Shown piece after piece: positions 6,028 through 8,163 of a stretch of DNA of 8,163 bases. The translations under genes were made by a program, and so were the position numbers. This DNA comes from Sulfuricurvum sp. (GTDB taxonomy: Bacteria; Campylobacterota; Campylobacteria; Campylobacterales; Sulfurimonadaceae). Below the pieces are notes generated by a model. It was not told the DNA's origin and ran no database searches. It saw only the letters and a list, made by a program, of their open reading frames with translations. Positions within the stretch are counted from its first letter, which is position 1, and every line of letters starts with the position of its first letter. The stretch spans positions 1 through 8,163 of the forward strand of contig JAUXSZ010000194.1 in assembly GCA_030679635.1 (NCBI GenBank). The letters run 5' to 3'.

Positions 6028-7343
6028 TATTCTTTTCCTTTTACGATGATGAGGGCTTTTATGATCCCAACACCTTCTTTGAGTTGAATGTCTTTGGTGA
6101 GTTGTTCTTTCGTGATAATGGTTTTATTGGTTGCATTGGCTTCCGTGACATCAATCATCCCCTCGATTTTTTCGAGTTCACCTTGCAGATGTTTTTTGAG
6201 ATCGGCTTCTTTGATATTAAAATTATTTTCATGTTTTTTGATTTCACCTGCGTCAACCTCTACGTCTGGGACAACGCCGACGGCTTGAATGGTACGTCCA
6301 CTAGGGAGATAATAGCGGGCGATGGTGAGCTTGATTGCTTCAACGTCAGTGATAGGCATAACCACCTGTACACTTCCCTTGCCAAATGTGGTAGCACCTA
6401 CAATAACAGCACGTTTGAGGTCTTGCATTGCGCCGCTGACAATTTCAGAGGCGCTCGCACTTCCTTCATTGATCAATACAATCATCGGAAGACGGCAAAC
6501 GGTTCCTTTTTTGGTCGCGCTGTAGCTCACATCATCGCTCTTGTTGCGCCCTTTTTGGGATACGATAACGCCCTCGTCCACAAATAAGTCTGTGAGTTCT
6601 ACTGCTTGATCGAGTAATCCACCCGGATTATTGCGGAGATCCAGAATGACACCCTTACTTTTTGCAGCATGTTTTTTCAGCGCTGCTTTGACGTCCGTGG
6701 CGACCTTTTTATCAAAACTGGTAACGCGAATATAGAGAATGTTATCATCTATGGTACGGGTATATACCGATTCTACGGTGATAATGTCACGTATAATGTG
6801 AAATTTCAGCGGCTCGGCAGCCCCTTTGCGAATAACTGTCAGATCAATGGGTGTTTTTGGAGTACCGCGCATGAGACTTATGGCATCATCAATGTTCATG
6901 CTGAGCGTTGGTTTGTCATTAATTTTCAGGATGATGTCTCCCGCTTTAATGCCGGCTTTGTCTGCAGGTGTCCCTTCAATCGGAGCAATAACGGTTAATA
7001 CATTGTCGCGCATTCCGACTGTTATTCCAAGACCGCCGAATTCTCCATCGGTTTGGCTTTTGAGGGAATCGAAGCTTTTCTTATCAAGGAAACTAGAGTG
7101 TGCGTCAAGATTGGACAGCAATCCTTGCAGCGATTTGTCGATGAGCTGGTCTATGCCAAGTCCATCCACGTTGTATTGCTCAACAATACTGAGAACTTTG
7201 GTAAACTTTGCCAATGACTGAAGTCGCGAAGCTTCGGAGGGTTGGGCAACGGGATCGCTCTTGGCGATAAGAGAGGTAGAAAGAGCAAAGCTAATGGTTA
7301 TCGCACTGATAAAGCCAACAACCATCATTTTTTTATTTTTCAT
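6027..7343 (-). CDS. ctpA: Periplasmic C-terminal processing protease, S41 family (CtpA-like)
   Basis: This 438-residue protein is a carboxy-terminal processing protease, acting in the periplasm with an N-terminal signal anchor (basic MKNKK, hydrophobic 7-27). A helical segment (35-95) precedes a PDZ domain (about 99-182, with FGGLGITVG and GIKAGDIILKIND) that binds substrate C-termini. The S41 core has LDLRNNPGGLLDQAVEL (234-250), the catalytic Ser297 in NEGSASASE, and Lys322 and Gln326 in FGKGSVQ; the Ser-to-Lys spacing of 25 matches E. coli Prc and Bacillus CtpB. A Lys/Glu-rich C-terminus follows. It is the first gene of the operon behind the promoter at 7384-7412. The ATG has GGTG close upstream and AAAGGG slightly farther. 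Substrates in Campylobacterota are not evident from sequence; such proteases usually trim or degrade envelope proteins and cell wall hydrolases. Confidence 0.94.
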   Translation of the reverse strand: MKNKKMMVVGFISAITISFALSTSLIAKSDPVAQPSEASRLQSLAKFTKVLSIVEQYNVDGLGIDQLIDKSLQGLLSNLDAHSSFLDKKSFDSLKSQTDGEFGGLGITVGMRDNVLTVIAPIEGTPADKAGIKAGDIILKINDKPTLSMNIDDAISLMRGTPKTPIDLTVIRKGAAEPLKFHIIRDIITVESVYTRTIDDNILYIRVTSFDKKVATDVKAALKKHAAKSKGVILDLRNNPGGLLDQAVELTDLFVDEGVIVSQKGRNKSDDVSYSATKKGTVCRLPMIVLINEGSASASEIVSGAMQDLKRAVIVGATTFGKGSVQVVMPITDVEAIKLTIARYYLPSGRTIQAVGVVPDVEVDAGEIKKHENNFNIKEADLKKHLQGELEKIEGMIDVTEANATNKTIITKEQLTKDIQLKEGVGIIKALIIVKGKE

Positions 7344-7383
7344 CGTTCACCAACCCTTTTAGGTCCATATAATTAGATGGAGA

Positions 7384-7412
7384 ATTATAGTTAAAACTCT
7401 ATTAATAATCAA
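7384..7412 (-). promoter_or_regulatory. Sigma70-type promoter for the ctpA-purC-purS-purQ operon
   Basis: On the minus strand, TTGATT (plus coordinates 7407-7412) and a perfect TATAAT (7384-7389) are separated by exactly 17 bases. Transcription should start near 7376-7378, giving a leader of about 33 bases before the ctpA ATG. The -35 hexamer directly abuts the stop codon of the S4-domain gene, so the operon can have its own promoter while still receiving readthrough from upstream. Confidence 0.7.
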
Positions 7413-7616
7413 CTAAGATACAGTAATCGTTACGTCACCGATTTGGATCTTGTCCCCTTTGATGATTTTAGCCCGCTTACGGGTTTCAATGACTCCATTA
7501 CGTATGACTAGACCGTCTTCAATGAGCATTTTGGCCTGACCTCCGGTGTCTACGAGATCGAGAAACTTTATTAATTTGTGGAGTTCTATAAACTCGCTGG
7601 TTAGGGTATAGGTCAT
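7413..7616 (-). CDS. Small S4-domain RNA-binding protein, YbcJ-like
   Basis: The 67-residue product is essentially a single S4 RNA-binding domain, with TGGQAKMLIEDGLVIRNG (24-41) then ETRKRAKIIKGDKI (44-57) and a final beta strand. The pattern and length match E. coli YbcJ, a small S4 protein of unclear role thought to act on RNA or ribosomes. I chose the ATG at 7616 because the frame upstream (to 7685) is low-quality, hydrophobic and falls in the hairpin-rich spacer. The ribosome site is weak (TGGA about 8 bases upstream). It lies downstream of the RRM gene on the same strand and may be co-transcribed with it. A role in ribosome quality control or assembly is possible but not shown. Confidence 0.85.
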   Translation of the reverse strand: MTYTLTSEFIELHKLIKFLDLVDTGGQAKMLIEDGLVIRNGVIETRKRAKIIKGDKIQIGDVTITVS

Positions 7617-7660
7617 TATTATTCCATTATTAGGGTAAAAAAAGTAATTCTGGAGGATGT

Positions 7661-7679
7661 TTTGCCTTATAAAGGCAAA
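7661..7679. other. Perfect 8-bp stem-loop in the RRM-to-S4 spacer
   Basis: TTTGCCTT (7661-7668) pairs with AAGGCAAA (7672-7679) across a 3-base loop. No T-run follows closely on either strand; a seven-T stretch on the minus strand comes about 17 bases later. It sits in the leader of the S4-domain gene, so it could be regulatory or part of a larger folded RNA. Confidence 0.5.
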
Positions 7680-7685
7680 TTTCAT

Positions 7686-7700
7686 TAGTCCAAGCGACTA
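7686..7700. other. 5-bp stem-loop in the RRM-to-S4 spacer
   Basis: TAGTC (7686-7690) pairs with GACTA (7696-7700) around a 5-base loop. It is weak alone, but it sits between two stronger hairpins (7661-7679 and 7708-7727) with only short linkers, which suggests one folded unit. Confidence 0.35.
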
Positions 7701-7707
7701 GCGGAGC

Positions 7708-7727
7708 CAAGGGAATGAGTTCCCTTG
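7708..7727 (-). terminator. Perfect 8-bp hairpin after the RRM gene, possible terminator or 3' stabiliser
   Basis: CAAGGGAA (7708-7715) pairs with TTCCCTTG (7720-7727) with a TGAG loop, starting 18 bases after the RRM stop codon in the direction of transcription. The position suits a transcript end, but the sequence after it on the minus strand is GC-containing and lacks a T-run, so it is not a canonical intrinsic terminator. A 3'-end protecting hairpin or an attenuator before the S4 gene are alternatives. Confidence 0.4.
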
Positions 7728-7745
7728 ACATTCAAATAAAATAGC

Positions 7746-8021
7746 TTACCAGTTTGATTCGCGTGGAGCACGTGGAGCACGTGGACGTGCTTCGTTTACG
7801 CGAAGTGTACGTCCGCCAAAATCGCTATTTTCAAGAGCAGTGATCGCCTTGTTAGCTTCTTCTTGGTTGACCATTTCAACAAAGCCGAAACCTCTAAAAC
7901 GTCCTGTCTCTTTATCGTTAACGAATTTAACTGAACTGACTTCACCGTATTCTCCGAAAAGATCTTTAAGATCGTTTTCGTCTTTGCCGTAGGGAATATT
8001 CCCAACATATATTTGTGTCAC
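7746..8021 (-). CDS. Small single-RRM RNA-binding protein (bacterial Rbp-like)
   Basis: The 91 residues form one RNA recognition motif with RNP2 IYVGNI (4-9) and RNP1 RGFGFVEM (43-50), whose aromatic residues (Tyr5, Phe45, Phe47) stack on RNA bases. A short basic tail with RAPRAPR repeats follows (81-87). Such proteins in cyanobacteria, Campylobacterota and others are small cytoplasmic RNA binders, often linked to cold or stress response, with targets mostly unknown. The start is GTG at 8021: it has GGAG (8028-8031) six bases upstream and the RRM begins three residues later. An overlapping ATG at 8023 is immediately followed by TGA and cannot encode it. The tail is encoded by a 9-base tandem repeat. 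It is the first gene of its transcript within the window. Confidence 0.93.
   Translation of the reverse strand: MTQIYVGNIPYGKDENDLKDLFGEYGEVSSVKFVNDKETGRFRGFGFVEMVNQEEANKAITALENSDFGGRTLRVNEARPRAPRAPRESNW
7762..7785. repeat. 9-bp tandem repeat, 2.7 copies, in the RRM gene tail
   Basis: CGTGGAGCA occurs at 7762-7770 and 7771-7779, followed by a partial CGTGGA at 7780-7785. On the minus strand this codes the RAP-RAP-R basic tail of the RRM protein. Copy number could vary between strains by slippage without a frameshift, because the unit is a multiple of three. Confidence 0.85.
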
Positions 8022-8071
8022 ATTGCACTCCGTGAAAAAATCGAACTATAACCAGCATAATCCTGTGGCTA

Positions 8072-8098
8072 ATTTTATCGGTTGGAATCTTATGGCAA
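8072..8098 (-). promoter_or_regulatory. Possible promoter for the RRM gene
   Basis: On the minus strand, TTGCCA (8093-8098) and TAAAAT (8072-8077) are 15 bases apart, shorter than ideal, giving a leader of about 45 bases. TATAGT (8045-8050) is an alternative -10 without a good -35. Some promoter is expected here because the RRM gene heads its transcript, but the exact elements are uncertain. Confidence 0.3.
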
Positions 8099-8102
8099 TG
8101 TT

Positions 8103-8122
8103 AAAAAATATGCTTTTAGCAT
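8103..8122 (-). terminator. Weak terminator-like hairpin with T-run, upstream of the RRM gene
   Basis: ATGCT and AGCAT (8110-8114 and 8118-8122) form a 5-bp stem with a 3-base loop, followed on the minus strand by a run of six T within 8103-8108. It could end a minus-strand gene beyond the right edge. The stem is short, and the rest of 8022-8163 contains no convincing gene. Confidence 0.25.
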
Positions 8123-8163
8123 TAAACAACAAAAAAAATTATCGACTTCCTTCTAAATAGAGT

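Noticed and set aside
6084..6587. 167-codon open frame on the plus strand opposite the S41 protease
   Set aside because: It is fully antisense to the protease catalytic region, has no ribosome site of note and no recognisable domain.
7617..7745. tRNA or known riboswitch in the hairpin-rich spacer
   Set aside because: No cloverleaf, CCA end, T-loop or recognisable riboswitch consensus could be seen; only three simple hairpins.
8092..8160. 22-codon plus-strand open frame (starts MAMLKNMLL) near the right edge
   Set aside because: It is very short, sits in an AT-rich promoter-like stretch, and has only a weak GGAA before it; chance is the simplest explanation.

Overview
The window reads as chromosomal DNA from a Campylobacterota (Epsilonproteobacteria) genome, most like the Sulfurimonas/Sulfuricurvum group. 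The main reason is the minus-strand order S41 protease, purC, purS, purQ, periplasmic SH3 protein, plsC, crcB, which from memory matches the Campylobacter jejuni Cj0511-Cj0517 run. The moderate G+C and tightly packed genes fit too. The genus is an inference; no database was searched.

Plus strand, 1-2173: the window opens on what looks like the last codons of a HigB-type toxin carrying an in-frame TAG just before its conserved DYH tail. An intact higA antitoxin gene follows, then proA (proline biosynthesis), then a short stand-alone ABC ATPase that starts on a TTG inside the proA stop codon. The set looks like one transcript whose promoter lies left of the window.

Minus strand, 7412 down to 2165: a seven-gene operon starts at a clear sigma70-type promoter (TTGATT, 17 bases, TATAAT) just upstream of a periplasmic S41/CtpA protease. 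It continues through purC, purS and purQ (purine synthesis), an uncharacterised membrane-anchored periplasmic protein with an SH3-like C-terminus, plsC (phosphatidic acid synthesis) and crcB (fluoride channel). Almost every junction overlaps (TAATG, ATGA, TTGA, then 20 and about 35 bases). The operon ends tail-to-tail with the ABC gene, with a 9-base overlap and no visible intrinsic terminator.

Minus strand, 8163 down to 7413: a GTG-started small RRM RNA-binding protein, then a 129-base spacer containing three consecutive perfect hairpins, then a small YbcJ-like S4-domain RNA-binding protein. This spacer is the least explained non-coding stretch in the window.

I see no tRNA, rRNA, CRISPR array, insertion sequence or phage gene, and no clear new defence or mobile system. 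The most interesting points are the disabled-looking toxin beside a living antitoxin, the structured spacer between two RNA-binding protein genes, the start-stop ATGTGA at the RRM gene start, and the uncharacterised SH3 protein embedded in a purine/lipid operon.
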